64,000 nt of DNA from Pediococcus claussenii ATCC BAA-344 (GTDB lineage: Bacteria; Bacillota; Bacilli; Lactobacillales; Lactobacillaceae), in assembly GCF_000237995.1 (NCBI RefSeq), contig NC_016605.1:1488001-1552000 (forward strand). The letters run 5' to 3'. A program made the translations under genes and the position numbers. Below, in pieces: positions 26,194-35,420 of this stretch (its first letter is position 1; every line of letters starts with the position of its first letter). The notes under the pieces were generated by a model. That model was given only the letters and a program-made list of their open reading frames with translations, was not told the origin of the DNA and did no database searches.

Positions 26194-26599
26194 ACCGGTA
26201 GAGCAAGCCCACCTAACTTTTGAAACAAACGTTATCGAAAAAATAGTGGGCGTTACAGCTCGTAAAATCAATGGAATCTTATCTTTTGAAGGTGGAATGT
26301 TAAGTAATATAACTGACCGCCTACGTACTAAGTCCGACCCAACTCAAGGGATCACTGCTGAGGTTGGCGAACACCAAACTAGAATAGAAATGAATGTTGT
26401 AATCGAATACGGATATGAGATGCAATCAGTTTTTGAACAAGTTTGTAAAGATACCGCCGACGCTATTAAACAATTGACTGGTTTAACCGTAATTGAATTA
26501 GACTTTAATGTCGTTGACGTAATGACGCAAAGCGAATGGAAAAACGCTAATACTGGGAAACCTAATTCTACTTTAGATCCCAATAAAAATTTAAAATAG
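26183..26599 (+). CDS. Asp23/Gls24 family protein 1
   Basis: 138 residues with the DUF322 core: LTFETNVIEKIVGVTARKIN, GILSFEGGM, and VIEYGYEMQSVFEQV, TGLTVIELDFNVVDV. Asp23 proteins form filaments beneath the membrane and respond to alkaline or wall stress. Overlaps the 41-residue gene by 11 bases; 16 bases before the second Asp23 gene. About 45 percent like its neighbour by eye, so a tandem duplication is likely. Confidence 0.92.
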   Translation: MQTKPVEQAHLTFETNVIEKIVGVTARKINGILSFEGGMLSNITDRLRTKSDPTQGITAEVGEHQTRIEMNVVIEYGYEMQSVFEQVCKDTADAIKQLTGLTVIELDFNVVDVMTQSEWKNANTGKPNSTLDPNKNLK

Positions 26600-26615
26600 A
26601 AAGGAATTTTTAATC

Positions 26616-27065
26616 ATGGAACCTAATACACCTACTACTACTCTTACTTTTGACGAAAACGTTTTAGCGAAAATAACCGGAAAAACGGCCGAAAACATTG
26701 ACGGGGTCCTCTCACTGGAAGGCAACTTAATCGACAAAGTTACAAACCAATTCTCCAATGGCGATGATCCCACTCAGGGCGTTAACGTAGATATTGACGA
26801 AGATGATCATGTTGTCAAATTGGAATTAGATGCAATTTTGGAATATGGCAAAAATGCACAAAGTATTTTTGATAAATTAACCAATAAGGTTTCCACTGCC
26901 ATCAATGAAATGACTAATATGAAAGTCACTGAGATTAAACTCAACGTTAAAGATATGCTAACGCGTGAAGAATGGGCAGAACAGAATAAGAAAAAGGAAC
27001 AGAACAAAAAAAAGGAACGGGATTCTAAAACTGGTAACGAACCAACTCCAGACCCAAAACCTTAG
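26616..27065 (+). CDS. Asp23/Gls24 family protein 2
   Basis: 149 residues with the same DUF322 core (LTFDENVLAKITGKTAEN, GVLSLEGNL, DAILEYGKNAQSIFDKL, KVTEIKLNVKDML) and a Lys/Glu-rich tail with repeated KKEQNKKKERD. Last gene of the stress operon. A terminator lies 100 bases downstream. Confidence 0.92.
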   Translation: MEPNTPTTTLTFDENVLAKITGKTAENIDGVLSLEGNLIDKVTNQFSNGDDPTQGVNVDIDEDDHVVKLELDAILEYGKNAQSIFDKLTNKVSTAINEMTNMKVTEIKLNVKDMLTREEWAEQNKKKEQNKKKERDSKTGNEPTPDPKP

Positions 27066-27168
27066 TTTGAGGGCCAACTGTGGCTAGGAAAGTTTTCAAA
27101 ATTCCAGTCCAATTAACTATAGCCCTTTACAGATTCACGTTCTCAATACCTGAAATAAAATAACACTC

Positions 27169-27221
27169 TTAGAACCTTGGAACGTCAGAACTTTTACTGA
27201 CAATCCGTGGTTCTTTTTTTA
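27169..27221 (+). terminator. Terminator of the Asp23 operon
   Basis: AGAACC and GGTTCT form the base, GGA/TCC and GTCAG/CTGAC pair inside, and the stem is followed by seven T. Clear rho-independent terminator. Confidence 0.85.
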
Positions 27222-27270
27222 GTTAAAGTAATATAGAATAAACATTAATCATATAAAAAGGAGTTCAGCC

Positions 27271-27870
27271 TTGACTAAAGAACGCTTATCCGCTTTCACC
27301 GACGCCATTATTGCAATCATTATGACTATTTTAGTGTTAGACATTCCACAACCAACCAGTGCCACGTGGGTGGCTATTTGGAATCTACATACTCATTTTA
27401 TTGCTTATACAATCTCTTTTAGCGGACTGGCAATTATGTGGAACAATATTCACAACATCACTCAAATTGTTCGTAGGATTAATGGGCACGTGCTGTGGAG
27501 TAATATTTCCATGCTTTTCTTTGCCTCCTTATTTCCATACACAACACTTTTTGTTGCTGACCATTTTAGCTCCTTTGTTGCAGAGTTATCATATACATTA
27601 ATTTTCACATTGCTATCAATATCTTATTTTGTTACCACTGGACTATTACTAATTGCAGATCCTTCCAATGAGGGACTTCGCTACACGGTTAATCGCCCAT
27701 CACGAATCATATTAGACATGTCATTCAAAGCTTTGGGTATCTTCATCGGAATTTGGTATCCTCCAATCATGCTATTTAGTACCCTTGCAAACATGCTAAT
27801 CTGGATTATTCCTGACAGACGCGCCGAAAAAGTTGCCAATAAGATCAATAAAATTAATAAACTGGAATAA
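27271..27870 (+). CDS. TMEM175-like potassium channel (DUF1211)
   Basis: A 199-residue protein with six membrane helices. The first has the bacterial TMEM175 signature RLSAFTDAIIAIIMTILVLD, whose conserved FTD and hydrophobic residues line the pore. Bacterial TMEM175 channels conduct K+ weakly selectively. TTG start after AAAAGGAG. Monocistronic, convergent with the SGNH gene. Confidence 0.85.
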   Translation: MTKERLSAFTDAIIAIIMTILVLDIPQPTSATWVAIWNLHTHFIAYTISFSGLAIMWNNIHNITQIVRRINGHVLWSNISMLFFASLFPYTTLFVADHFSSFVAELSYTLIFTLLSISYFVTTGLLLIADPSNEGLRYTVNRPSRIILDMSFKALGIFIGIWYPPIMLFSTLANMLIWIIPDRRAEKVANKINKINKLE

Positions 27871-27904
27871 TTAATCAACTTCACAGCAACCCTAGTTCTA
27901 TAGT

Positions 27905-28558
27905 CTATTTCAAATACTTCATCATGTTTTTTAGAACAATTTCATACCCTTTAGGATACATATGTGTACCGTCAAAAGTAAGGTCATCCCGCAATAAACC
28001 ATTTTTATCTGTCAGCCCCTGATTAACATTGATATACTGGTATCCATTCTTCAAAGTTAACTGTTTAATCTTGGAACTAGCTTCTTCTAACGCACGGTTA
28101 CTTCTATCATCAATTGCAGTTACCGCTTTGTCATTTACTGGATAAAAAGCCATTACGAACACTTCGGTATCTGGTAATTCCCTTTTAATCCGTTTCAAAA
28201 TTTGATCGTAATTGCCTAAAAATTCTTCCTCTGGAACATGAAACCCAATATCATTAGAACCAATATTAATAAACACCTTGCTTGGTTTTAAATCCAAAAT
28301 TTGTGTGTTCATATTTTCCAAAAGGTATTTCGTTGTTGTGGCCCGAATTCCTCGATTATAAATTATTTTACCTAATTTCAAATCATGTTCTTCTTGCATT
28401 TTTTCAATAGGAAAAATCTCCATCAAAGATGAACCAACGAAAACAATCTGGCCCTTTTGAGCCTTTTGATTGGCTTCCCTATATTTCTTTAATAAGCCCT
28501 CTTGAAAATTTTTAATTTTAGGATCTAATCTAGTTAGTTTTTTTGACTCATCTTTCAT
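27905..28558 (-). CDS. SGNH/GDSL hydrolase
   Basis: A 217-residue esterase-like protein of the SGNH fold: block I IVFVGSSLMEIFPI (nucleophile Ser in GSS), block III INIGSNDIG and block V DGTHMYPKGYE with the catalytic Asp and His. Family members hydrolyse acyl or acetyl esters; substrate unknown. No signal peptide is visible, so it acts in the cytoplasm. Divergent from a MarR gene; both may be controlled by the palindromes at 28582-28626. Confidence 0.87.
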   Translation of the reverse strand: MKDESKKLTRLDPKIKNFQEGLLKKYREANQKAQKGQIVFVGSSLMEIFPIEKMQEEHDLKLGKIIYNRGIRATTTKYLLENMNTQILDLKPSKVFINIGSNDIGFHVPEEEFLGNYDQILKRIKRELPDTEVFVMAFYPVNDKAVTAIDDRSNRALEEASSKIKQLTLKNGYQYINVNQGLTDKNGLLRDDLTFDGTHMYPKGYEIVLKNMMKYLK

Positions 28559-28581
28559 ATGCGTAACTTCCTTATATTTAT

Positions 28582-28626
28582 TGTTAGACCATCTAACATT
28601 TGGTATATTATACCCATATTGTTAGA
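28582..28626. promoter_or_regulatory. MarR-type operators between SGNH and MarR genes
   Basis: TGTTAGACCATCTAACA (28582-28598) is an inverted repeat with 7-base arms; a second TGTTAGATAGT copy starts at 28620. They flank TATATTATA (28604-28612), a probable -10 region. Placement between divergent genes suggests autoregulation by the MarR protein and control of the hydrolase. Confidence 0.6.
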
Positions 28627-28685
28627 TAGTCAAACTGTTTTATAAACTAACTTTTTTTGGTAAAATAAATATACGAGGTGATCAT

Positions 28686-29099
28686 GTGCATAAAGCTAAT
28701 CCAGATACCATTATTACTTTAATAGATGAAATAAGCGTCACGGAACAAACTCAGCTCAATCAAATCTTAAAAAGCAGCAAAGTTACGGTTCAGCAAGCCA
28801 TGCTTTTAAGGTACATTGATAAAAATCCAAAAACAATTCAAGCTGATATTGTTAAAATAACACAGCGAAAAGCGGCTACTGTTTCTACTTTGCTTGGAAA
28901 AATGGAAAAAAACGGACTGATAATAAGAACTATTCCTGTATACAACACTCGTAACAAAGAACTTAGCTTAACTGATCAAGGACGACGTGTCCTTGCATTT
29001 TTCTCCGATTCACAAAAAGAGGTTAGGCAGCAACTTGTGGCGGGCCTAACAGAGGCTCAACAACAGGATTTAATTAAACTGCTACAACAAATGCGCTAA
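28686..29099 (+). CDS. MarR-family regulator
   Basis: A 137-residue winged-helix protein. DNA-binding part: TIQADIVKITQRKAATVSTL, LGKMEKNGLIIRTIP, and wing NTRNKELSLTDQGRRVL. GTG start after GAGGTGAT. Divergent from the SGNH hydrolase gene. The span after it to 29294 is AT-rich and I see no gene there. Confidence 0.85.
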   Translation: MHKANPDTIITLIDEISVTEQTQLNQILKSSKVTVQQAMLLRYIDKNPKTIQADIVKITQRKAATVSTLLGKMEKNGLIIRTIPVYNTRNKELSLTDQGRRVLAFFSDSQKEVRQQLVAGLTEAQQQDLIKLLQQMR

Positions 29100-29294
29100 A
29101 ATTTTTACGGTCACTAAAACAAATACTGAATCCTCTTCAACCTCTTTAATATGGCCTCAATATTTATTGTTGTCCATTATTTACCTTATATTTAGAATAC
29201 TCATGGGTACTCTAAATTTTCCCCCAAGCTATCTGAATAACCAATTTATACATTTTATGTAATTTCACCACAGATGCTATATTAATTGTAAACA

Positions 29295-29332
29295 AAAAAT
29301 CGCAGCTACAATTATTTTGTAACTGCGATTCT
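29295..29332 (-). terminator. Terminator of copB
   Basis: ATCGCAG, one mismatch, then TACAA (29299-29311) pair with TTGTA and CTGCGAT (29317-29329), followed by six T on the minus strand. It lies 15 bases past the copB stop codon. Confidence 0.82.
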
Positions 29333-29347
29333 TATCTAAAATATTTT

Positions 29348-31444
29348 CTAATTTCTCTTAATCTTCAACGTCATAGCGTTCAAAGCTACAATAATAGTTG
29401 AAAACGACATAATTAATGCTCCCATAGCAGGATTTAGCATAAATCCAAAGGGCGCCAGAATACCAGCTGCAAGGGGCATCGCTATAATATTATAGCCTGC
29501 TCCCCACCACAGATTTTGAACCATTTTTCGTTTAGTAGCATTGGATAACTCTAAGAATTGAATAATGTCCTGCGGATTACTATTGACCAAAACCACATCA
29601 GCAGCATCAATTGCAACATCAGTTCCGGCCCCAATAGCTACACCAATATCGGCCGAAACTAAACTAGGCGCATCATTAACTCCGTCACCAACCATCATAA
29701 CTCTATGTCCCTGTGACTTATATTTTTTCACAACATCTTGCTTATTCTCTGGTAACAAATGGGCCTGCACTTCTTCAATTCCAACCTCATGTGCAACTTT
29801 TTCAGCGGTTGCATGATTATCACCAGTTAACATTACAGGTGTGATTCCCATTGATTTTAGTCGGGTGATAAAGCTCTTCGATTCTGATTTTATTTGATCA
29901 CCAGTCCCGACAATTCCTAAAACATTTTTATCGTCAATCAGATAACTAACTGAAAGTCCTTGATTCGCTAATGCTTCGTATTGCTCAACATTGTAACCAA
30001 TTTTTTGCTTATCCAGGTAGGTCTTAGTTACAATCAAATAATTTTGATTGTTAACTTTGCCGCTTAGACCAACACCTTTTATAGTCTCTACCTTTTCGGC
30101 TGTCGGAATCTCGATTTTTAATTTTTCCGCGTATTGAGTAATACTCTTGGCAATTGGATGACTTGAATTCTTCTCCAAACCAGCCATGATGGTTGTTACC
30201 TGTTTATCCGTTATTGCATCATTAACTGACTTTAATTCAGCCACTTTGAAGTTTCCATTTGTGAGGGTACCAGTTTTATCCAAAAGTACCATATCAATCT
30301 TAGTTGCAGCTTCTGTAGCATTTCGATCGCGAATCAATAATCCATTAACTGCCGCAATTGAAGTCGATCTTGCAACTACCAGTGGGATCGCTAATCCAAG
30401 CGCGTGAGGACACGCAATTACAAAAACCGTTACCATAACGGAAAAAGCCTCTGAAACGCCACTAATTGGTAACCAAATAACAAACGCCAAAATACCAACC
30501 GCTGAAGCTGAATAGAACAACCAGCCAGCCACTTTGTCAGCTAGGGTTTCTGCCTTCGATTGTGAATTTTGAGCTTCACTAACCATTGCAGTCACTTTAG
30601 ATAAATACCCACTATCACCGGCCCCCGTCACTTCAACCGTAATTGCACCATCGTTGTTGATAGAACCACCAATCACTTGGTCGCTAATTTTCTTCTCAAC
30701 TGACTTCGACTCCCCTGTTACCAATGATTCATTTACAAAAGTCTGACCTGAAACTATTTTACCATCAGCTGGTATACTTTCTCCCGCTAATATCAGTACC
30801 TGATCACCGACTTTAATTTGGTTGGTTGGCACATCACTTGTCTGTCCATCGCTCCCCACTAAATGGGCCGTTGCAGGTAACAGGGCGGATAGTTTATCAA
30901 CAGCATTACCGGCCGCCATAACTGAATTCATTTCAATCCAGTGACCCAACAGCATGATAACAATCAACGTTGCTAGTTCCCAAAAAAAGTCCATGACACG
31001 CATTTCACCATGATTATAAAAATTATTAACATAAAAAGCATATAAACTATAAAAATACGCAACGGAAATTGCCATTGTAATTAAAGTCATCATAGCAGGT
31101 TTACGTTCTTTTAGCTCTTCGCCGGCCCCTCCAATAAAGGGATATCCACCATAAAAATATAATCCCGTTGCAAGTAACAACACAAGCCAATTAGAGCCAG
31201 GAAAACTGATATGAAAAATATCAATCCCCATTAGTGGAGAAATCATGATGACGGGAATCGCCATAATCGTTGAAATAATCAACCGTTGTTTGATATTGCC
31301 CATGTGTCCCATCCCGCTCATGTGGCTCATAGTACCTCCATGATGCATATCACTCATATCCATTCCTGACATATTCATGTCGTCGTGACTCATATGACCC
31401 ATATCATGTTTCATCATTTGATTATTCTTCTCATTATTTTTCAT
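29348..31444 (-). CDS. copB: Copper-translocating P-type ATPase, CopB type
   Basis: The 698-residue pump exports copper. It has a His/Met-rich N-terminal metal tail (repeated HM, GHM, DM patterns in residues 8-50), eight membrane helices, the ion-site motif CPH (ACPHALGLAIP) that marks CopB/P1B-3 rather than CPC pumps, the phosphorylation motif DKTGTL, the HP locus (SSHPIAKSI) and GDGVNDAPSL. The ATG at 31444 follows GGAGG; the frame from further upstream overlaps copY. Its start lies inside the last codons of copY, so the two are one operon under the cop boxes. Confidence 0.95.
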   Translation of the reverse strand: MKNNEKNNQMMKHDMGHMSHDDMNMSGMDMSDMHHGGTMSHMSGMGHMGNIKQRLIISTIMAIPVIMISPLMGIDIFHISFPGSNWLVLLLATGLYFYGGYPFIGGAGEELKERKPAMMTLITMAISVAYFYSLYAFYVNNFYNHGEMRVMDFFWELATLIVIMLLGHWIEMNSVMAAGNAVDKLSALLPATAHLVGSDGQTSDVPTNQIKVGDQVLILAGESIPADGKIVSGQTFVNESLVTGESKSVEKKISDQVIGGSINNDGAITVEVTGAGDSGYLSKVTAMVSEAQNSQSKAETLADKVAGWLFYSASAVGILAFVIWLPISGVSEAFSVMVTVFVIACPHALGLAIPLVVARSTSIAAVNGLLIRDRNATEAATKIDMVLLDKTGTLTNGNFKVAELKSVNDAITDKQVTTIMAGLEKNSSHPIAKSITQYAEKLKIEIPTAEKVETIKGVGLSGKVNNQNYLIVTKTYLDKQKIGYNVEQYEALANQGLSVSYLIDDKNVLGIVGTGDQIKSESKSFITRLKSMGITPVMLTGDNHATAEKVAHEVGIEEVQAHLLPENKQDVVKKYKSQGHRVMMVGDGVNDAPSLVSADIGVAIGAGTDVAIDAADVVLVNSNPQDIIQFLELSNATKRKMVQNLWWGAGYNIIAMPLAAGILAPFGFMLNPAMGALIMSFSTIIVALNAMTLKIKRN

Positions 31445-31865
31445 GGCAACCCTCCGGCAAACAATCACATTCAACTTCTTCCGGCGCACTAACCATCCTA
31501 TCTGTTAGTGCGTTTTGAATTTGTTGAATATCGCTCTTACTAATTTCAACGTTCTCAAGAACATTTTCCAAGACTTTCCCAACCTTATGGGCACAAAAGT
31601 TTTTAAAGATTACGGTTGCTTGCTGATCCATAGTATCCAGCTCAGAAACCGTTGCCGTATACAGATACGTACCAGTATCTCGGTTACGTTCCAAAAATTC
31701 TTTCTTGGTCAATCTAGCAATAAGCGTTTTTATAGTAGAATCTGACCAATCAGCCTTCTTTTTCATAATTTCAATAATTTGCTTACTAATGACCTCTCCT
31801 AGTGTCCAAACTATTCGCATGATCTGCCACTCGGCTCCTGAAATATCTGGTTGTTTGTTTACCAT
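31434..31865 (-). CDS. copY: CopY/TcrY copper-responsive repressor
   Basis: A 143-residue BlaI/MecI-type winged-helix protein (ISGAEWQIMRIVWTLGEVIS, STIKTLIARLTKKEFL) with a C-terminal copper/zinc clasp. The clasp is CDCLPEGCHEK: CxCxxxxC with His where the fourth Cys of the usual CxCxxxxCxC stands. CopY leaves the cop boxes when copper replaces zinc in the clasp. First gene of the copYB operon, overlapping copB by 11 bases. The terminal change may weaken or alter metal selectivity. Confidence 0.93.
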   Translation of the reverse strand: MVNKQPDISGAEWQIMRIVWTLGEVISKQIIEIMKKKADWSDSTIKTLIARLTKKEFLERNRDTGTYLYTATVSELDTMDQQATVIFKNFCAHKVGKVLENVLENVEISKSDIQQIQNALTDRMVSAPEEVECDCLPEGCHEK

Positions 31866-31882
31866 TTTTGAATCTCCTTGTT

Positions 31883-31931
31883 TACATTTGTAGATTACTT
31901 ATAATATACATTCACAGTCTACACATGTCAA
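31883..31931 (-). promoter_or_regulatory. copYB promoter with two cop boxes
   Basis: On the minus strand TTGACA (31931-31926) and TATATT (31908-31903) are separated by 17 bases. Cop box TACAnnTGTA is present exactly at 31883-31892 (TACATTTGTA) and with one mismatch at 31920-31929 (TACACATGTC), overlapping the -35 box. The arrangement is that of the enterococcal and lactococcal CopY operator. Confidence 0.85.
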
Positions 31932-32071
31932 CTAAAAAACTTACCAATGCAAACTATTCATAGTCAACTGATATTTTCAACAAAACAAAAAGATAGTGTT
32001 AATCTTTTTTGGTGGGCCCGCTTAACCAATATTCGGAAAAGCAATATGCATCATTTGTAACTAAGTATTCC

Positions 32072-32965
32072 TTAATTTAAAAGGTCCCCCGTATAAACAT
32101 CATCAAGATAATCAAAAATCACTTCTCGCATTTTAACTACTGATGGCGATTCTTTAGTTGTTAGATTAGTTAATAAACAGATTGTCCTAGCAAACTTTGC
32201 AGAAAATGGGTATACCTTGTAATCACCTGACATTTTTTGCAGGGCTAACTCCGGTAAAACCCCCAATCCTAATCCTGACTCAACCATCGAAAGAATTGAA
32301 GCATCATCAATTGAATAACTAATTGCATTAGCTGAAACATTGTAACGATCTATCGCTTTTTTTGTATCTCGATCATAATCGACCTCTTGCAATATAAAAT
32401 TTTTTCTTCCAATATCACTTGCAGTTATCCACTTTTGATTGCGGGGGATAAAATCAGCGGGCGCAACACAGAAAATAGGATCTTCAATTAGAGGTTCAAC
32501 AAGAATGTTTTCACTGATTGGTAAAAGTGAAAATCCAATATCGATTGTTCCTAATCGTACCCGTTCTGCAATGTCATTAAAGCCTCCCTGAACTAGTTCA
32601 ATTTCGATTTCTGGATACTCTTTTTTAAAACGTTGGATAATTTCAGGCAACCAATTTGTTGAGACTGATGAAAATGCTCCAATTCTTATTTTTCCAGTGT
32701 TTACACCGATAATATTATTAGCAACTTGTCGCAACCGATCTTCAGTGTTAAGAATCGACTGAATAATAGGCAAAATCTTTCTCCCGTCTGGCGTCAGTGA
32801 CACACCCGTCCGATTTCTTATAAAAATTGGGAATCCCAGTTCTATTTCCAATTGGTTAATACTGTGACTAACTGCACTTGGCGTAACATTTAAAAGTGCT
32901 GCTGCCTGATTAAAAGTGCCCTGTTCAACAACCGTTGTAAATACTTCATAGCTGAAATTTGCCAT
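32072..32965 (-). CDS. LysR-family regulator
   Basis: A 297-residue LysR protein: N-terminal winged helix (FTTVVEQGTFNQAAALLNVT, PSAVSHSINQLEIELGFPIF) and a periplasmic-binding-like sensor domain. Divergent from a PLP aminotransferase gene 124 bases away, so this is its likely target. The inducer is unknown, perhaps an amino acid or keto acid. Weak hairpin after the stop near 31990-32010. Confidence 0.9.
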   Translation of the reverse strand: MANFSYEVFTTVVEQGTFNQAAALLNVTPSAVSHSINQLEIELGFPIFIRNRTGVSLTPDGRKILPIIQSILNTEDRLRQVANNIIGVNTGKIRIGAFSSVSTNWLPEIIQRFKKEYPEIEIELVQGGFNDIAERVRLGTIDIGFSLLPISENILVEPLIEDPIFCVAPADFIPRNQKWITASDIGRKNFILQEVDYDRDTKKAIDRYNVSANAISYSIDDASILSMVESGLGLGVLPELALQKMSGDYKVYPFSAKFARTICLLTNLTTKESPSVVKMREVIFDYLDDVYTGDLLN

Positions 32966-33089
32966 TATATCTCCCGTTCTATATTAAACATGAATTATAT
33001 TCATCTATAAATGAAATAGTTGAGTTTTACTTAACATCAATATGAGTTTACCATAAAGTTATCATAACCAAACGGGAGGGAATTACTTT

Positions 33090-34298
33090 ATGAAATTAGC
33101 AAATCGAACTAAAAAAACTTCTAACTCCGGACTAGACGAAATATTTGCAGCATCGGGTCCCGGTGTAATTTCATTTGCCGGTGGATATCCTGATCAACAG
33201 TTGTTCCCAAAACAAGAACTTGAAAAAGCATTTTCTAGTTCCTTTCAAAGTTCCAACTCAAACTTACTACAGTACAACAGCAGTCTCGGTTACTTACCAC
33301 TTCGTGATAAGCTGGCACAGCGCCTCCAAGATGACGGAATTGTTGTCAACGCAGATTCTATTATGCTAACCCAAGGTGCACAGCAGGGGATCGACCTAGC
33401 TGCCCGCTTATTGTTGGACAAGGGTGATGGAATTGTTGTTGAGGCACCCACCTATCTTGGTGCATTAGCTGCTTTCGATGTTTATGAACCAACCTACTAC
33501 GAAGTTTCAATGGATAACGACGGAATGAATATCGAAGCACTCCGCAAAGTTTTAATGTCTCACCAAGTTAAAATGATTTATACGGTTCCTGATTTTCAAA
33601 ATCCAACTGGAACAGTTATGTCACTTGAAAAAAGAAAGGCACTTATCAAATTAGCTAATGACTATGATGTAGTTATTTTGGAAGATGGTCCCTATCGAAA
33701 TCTTCGCTATAAAGGTGAATCATTACCGCCTATTAAGCATTTCGACACCCAGGGCCGTGTGATTTTCCTTGGTAGCTTTAGTAAAATTCTTGCTCCGGGG
33801 TTACGTTTAGGTTGGTTAACTGCTGGCCCAGAACTCTTTTCAGGGCTCGTCGCCTTAAAAGGGGGCTCCGATGTTGAATCAAGTAATCTTACAATGGCTA
33901 GCGTGAATGTTTACTTAGAAGAAAATGATCTTGATGAGCATATTGCAACTGTCCGATCTACTTATAAGAGACGTAAAGATGTTATGATCGAATCTCTTCA
34001 ACATTTTTTACCTTCGGGGGTCAGTTATACTAACCCTGATGGTGGTTTCTTCTTATGGCTTACTATGCCAGCTGGGTTTGATTCAACCGAATTTTTAAAA
34101 AATAACTTAATTCCAAATAAAGTTTCATTTGTCCCTTCAGCAAACTTAATGCCTTCAAAAAAGCTAAAAAATGCAGCACGTTTGAGTTTCAGTAATGTGA
34201 GTGAAGAAGATATTCGATCTGGAATTCAGACTATGAGTCAGTTGCTATCTGCAAAGCTTATTTCAATGAAGGGGATAAAAAAGCACGTAAAGCAATAA
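33090..34298 (+). CDS. PLP-dependent aminotransferase, class I/II (MocR/AadAT-like)
   Basis: 402 residues of fold-type I aminotransferase. Visible: the N-terminal ISFAGGYPDQQLFP, the cofactor segment TQGAQQGIDLAARLLLDKGD, YTVPDFQNPTG and the Lys-containing SFSKILAPGLRLGW, plus the C-terminal GGFFLWL. It is close to 2-aminoadipate/aromatic or branched-chain aminotransferases. It could supply 2-keto acids for the L-2-hydroxyisocaproate dehydrogenase at 36251. Ribosome site GGGAGGG. Controlled probably by the divergent LysR gene. Confidence 0.88.
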   Translation: MKLANRTKKTSNSGLDEIFAASGPGVISFAGGYPDQQLFPKQELEKAFSSSFQSSNSNLLQYNSSLGYLPLRDKLAQRLQDDGIVVNADSIMLTQGAQQGIDLAARLLLDKGDGIVVEAPTYLGALAAFDVYEPTYYEVSMDNDGMNIEALRKVLMSHQVKMIYTVPDFQNPTGTVMSLEKRKALIKLANDYDVVILEDGPYRNLRYKGESLPPIKHFDTQGRVIFLGSFSKILAPGLRLGWLTAGPELFSGLVALKGGSDVESSNLTMASVNVYLEENDLDEHIATVRSTYKRRKDVMIESLQHFLPSGVSYTNPDGGFFLWLTMPAGFDSTEFLKNNLIPNKVSFVPSANLMPSKKLKNAARLSFSNVSEEDIRSGIQTMSQLLSAKLISMKGIKKHVKQ

Positions 34299-34352
34299 AA
34301 AGTCCCATAATGATAAGACTATTTTGGTCTAATCATTGCGGGACTTTTTTAT
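34299..34352 (+). terminator. Terminator of the aminotransferase gene
   Basis: AAAGTCCC pairs with GGGACTTT, with ATGAT and AGAC pairs within, followed by six T. It starts at the stop codon of the aminotransferase. The interval 34353-34667 is very AT-rich and holds no gene that I trust. Confidence 0.85.
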
Positions 34353-34667
34353 AATTAAATGCTGTACACAAAAAGTGACTTCGTCTAAAAGTTTAATACG
34401 TGTTATTTCTACAAATCATTGTTGTTATTTACTAATACTTTGCAGATTATTTTTATTAAAATGTTCAAATACATTTTCATGATAAAATTTAAATTAAAAA
34501 GCGATCTGATTTCTTTAAAAAAGAAGTCAATCGCCTTGCTTTATAAAAATAATGATGTAATTAACAGATACTTCATCAAAAAATACTCAAACTACAACTA
34601 AAACCTAAATTAAGTTTATTTATTTTGCATCTCTTTCTTATTATTTAAGTAAATAATATCTCAAAGA

Positions 34668-35411
34668 TCACTCATTGATCTTATCATCCCGCGCGTGAAT
34701 TTTCTTCTCAACCTCATGTTCTCTCTCACGCATCTCAAACGTTGCCGAATGAATAATACTGCTAGAACGGTTGACCTTATTGTACAAACTTTCACTCAAA
34801 AATTTAAACTTAGGATACTTTGCCTCAAACACGTAATCGGCTGTAAATAAAAGGTCTTCAGCCATCTCTAATGATTCATCAAATTGGATATTATTTTGAA
34901 TAATCACACTACGACGAAACATCTTATTCCAAACGTATCCACCAATTGGATCACCGTGTCTAGTTGATCTGCTATACATATCGCTTCTTGAAATGTTGCT
35001 CCAACCGCTGTGCGTCACTTCTTGTCTACTCCAACGACCGCCCCAAGAATAGCCAACAACCGTCATCGCGGTCTCTTCATCAAATCCATTCACCAAAGTT
35101 TCAATAAAATTCGGCTCAATAATGTCGTCTCCATCAACAAAACTAATGAACTCACCTTTACTTTCGATAATTCCTCGGTTACGTGAAACGGATACTCCCT
35201 CATGACCTTCTAGCTCAACTAATTTAATTCGGGAATCTTTAGCAACCCAACTTTTTTCAATATCTTTTGTGTTTACGTTACTGCCGTCATCAACAACAAT
35301 GATTTCAATCTTCTGATAACTTTGTGCAACAATACTTTGCAAACTTCGATTCAAATAATCTGCTAGATTATAAACCGGAACAATAACACTAACTAACTCA
35401 CTGTTTGCCAT
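34668..35411 (-). CDS. Family 2 glycosyltransferase
   Basis: The 247-residue protein has a GT-A fold: VSVIVPVYNLADYLNRSL, IEIIVVDDGSNV (nucleotide-binding Asp), SRNRGIIESKGEF and the metal-binding FVDGDD (about residue 95). No membrane helices are visible, so it is a cytoplasmic transferase. Acceptor unknown, maybe a wall or glycolipid component. AGGTGA precedes ATG 35411; it follows the GyrI-like gene by 9 bases in the same direction. Confidence 0.88.
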   Translation of the reverse strand: MANSELVSVIVPVYNLADYLNRSLQSIVAQSYQKIEIIVVDDGSNVNTKDIEKSWVAKDSRIKLVELEGHEGVSVSRNRGIIESKGEFISFVDGDDIIEPNFIETLVNGFDEETAMTVVGYSWGGRWSRQEVTHSGWSNISRSDMYSRSTRHGDPIGGYVWNKMFRRSVIIQNNIQFDESLEMAEDLLFTADYVFEAKYPKFKFLSESLYNKVNRSSSIIHSATFEMREREHEVEKKIHARDDKINE

Positions 35412-35420
35412 ATAATTCAC

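Noticed and set aside
34419..34601. 60-codon Lys/Phe-rich frame
   Set aside because: Very AT-rich, no ribosome site, no recognisable family; chance frame.
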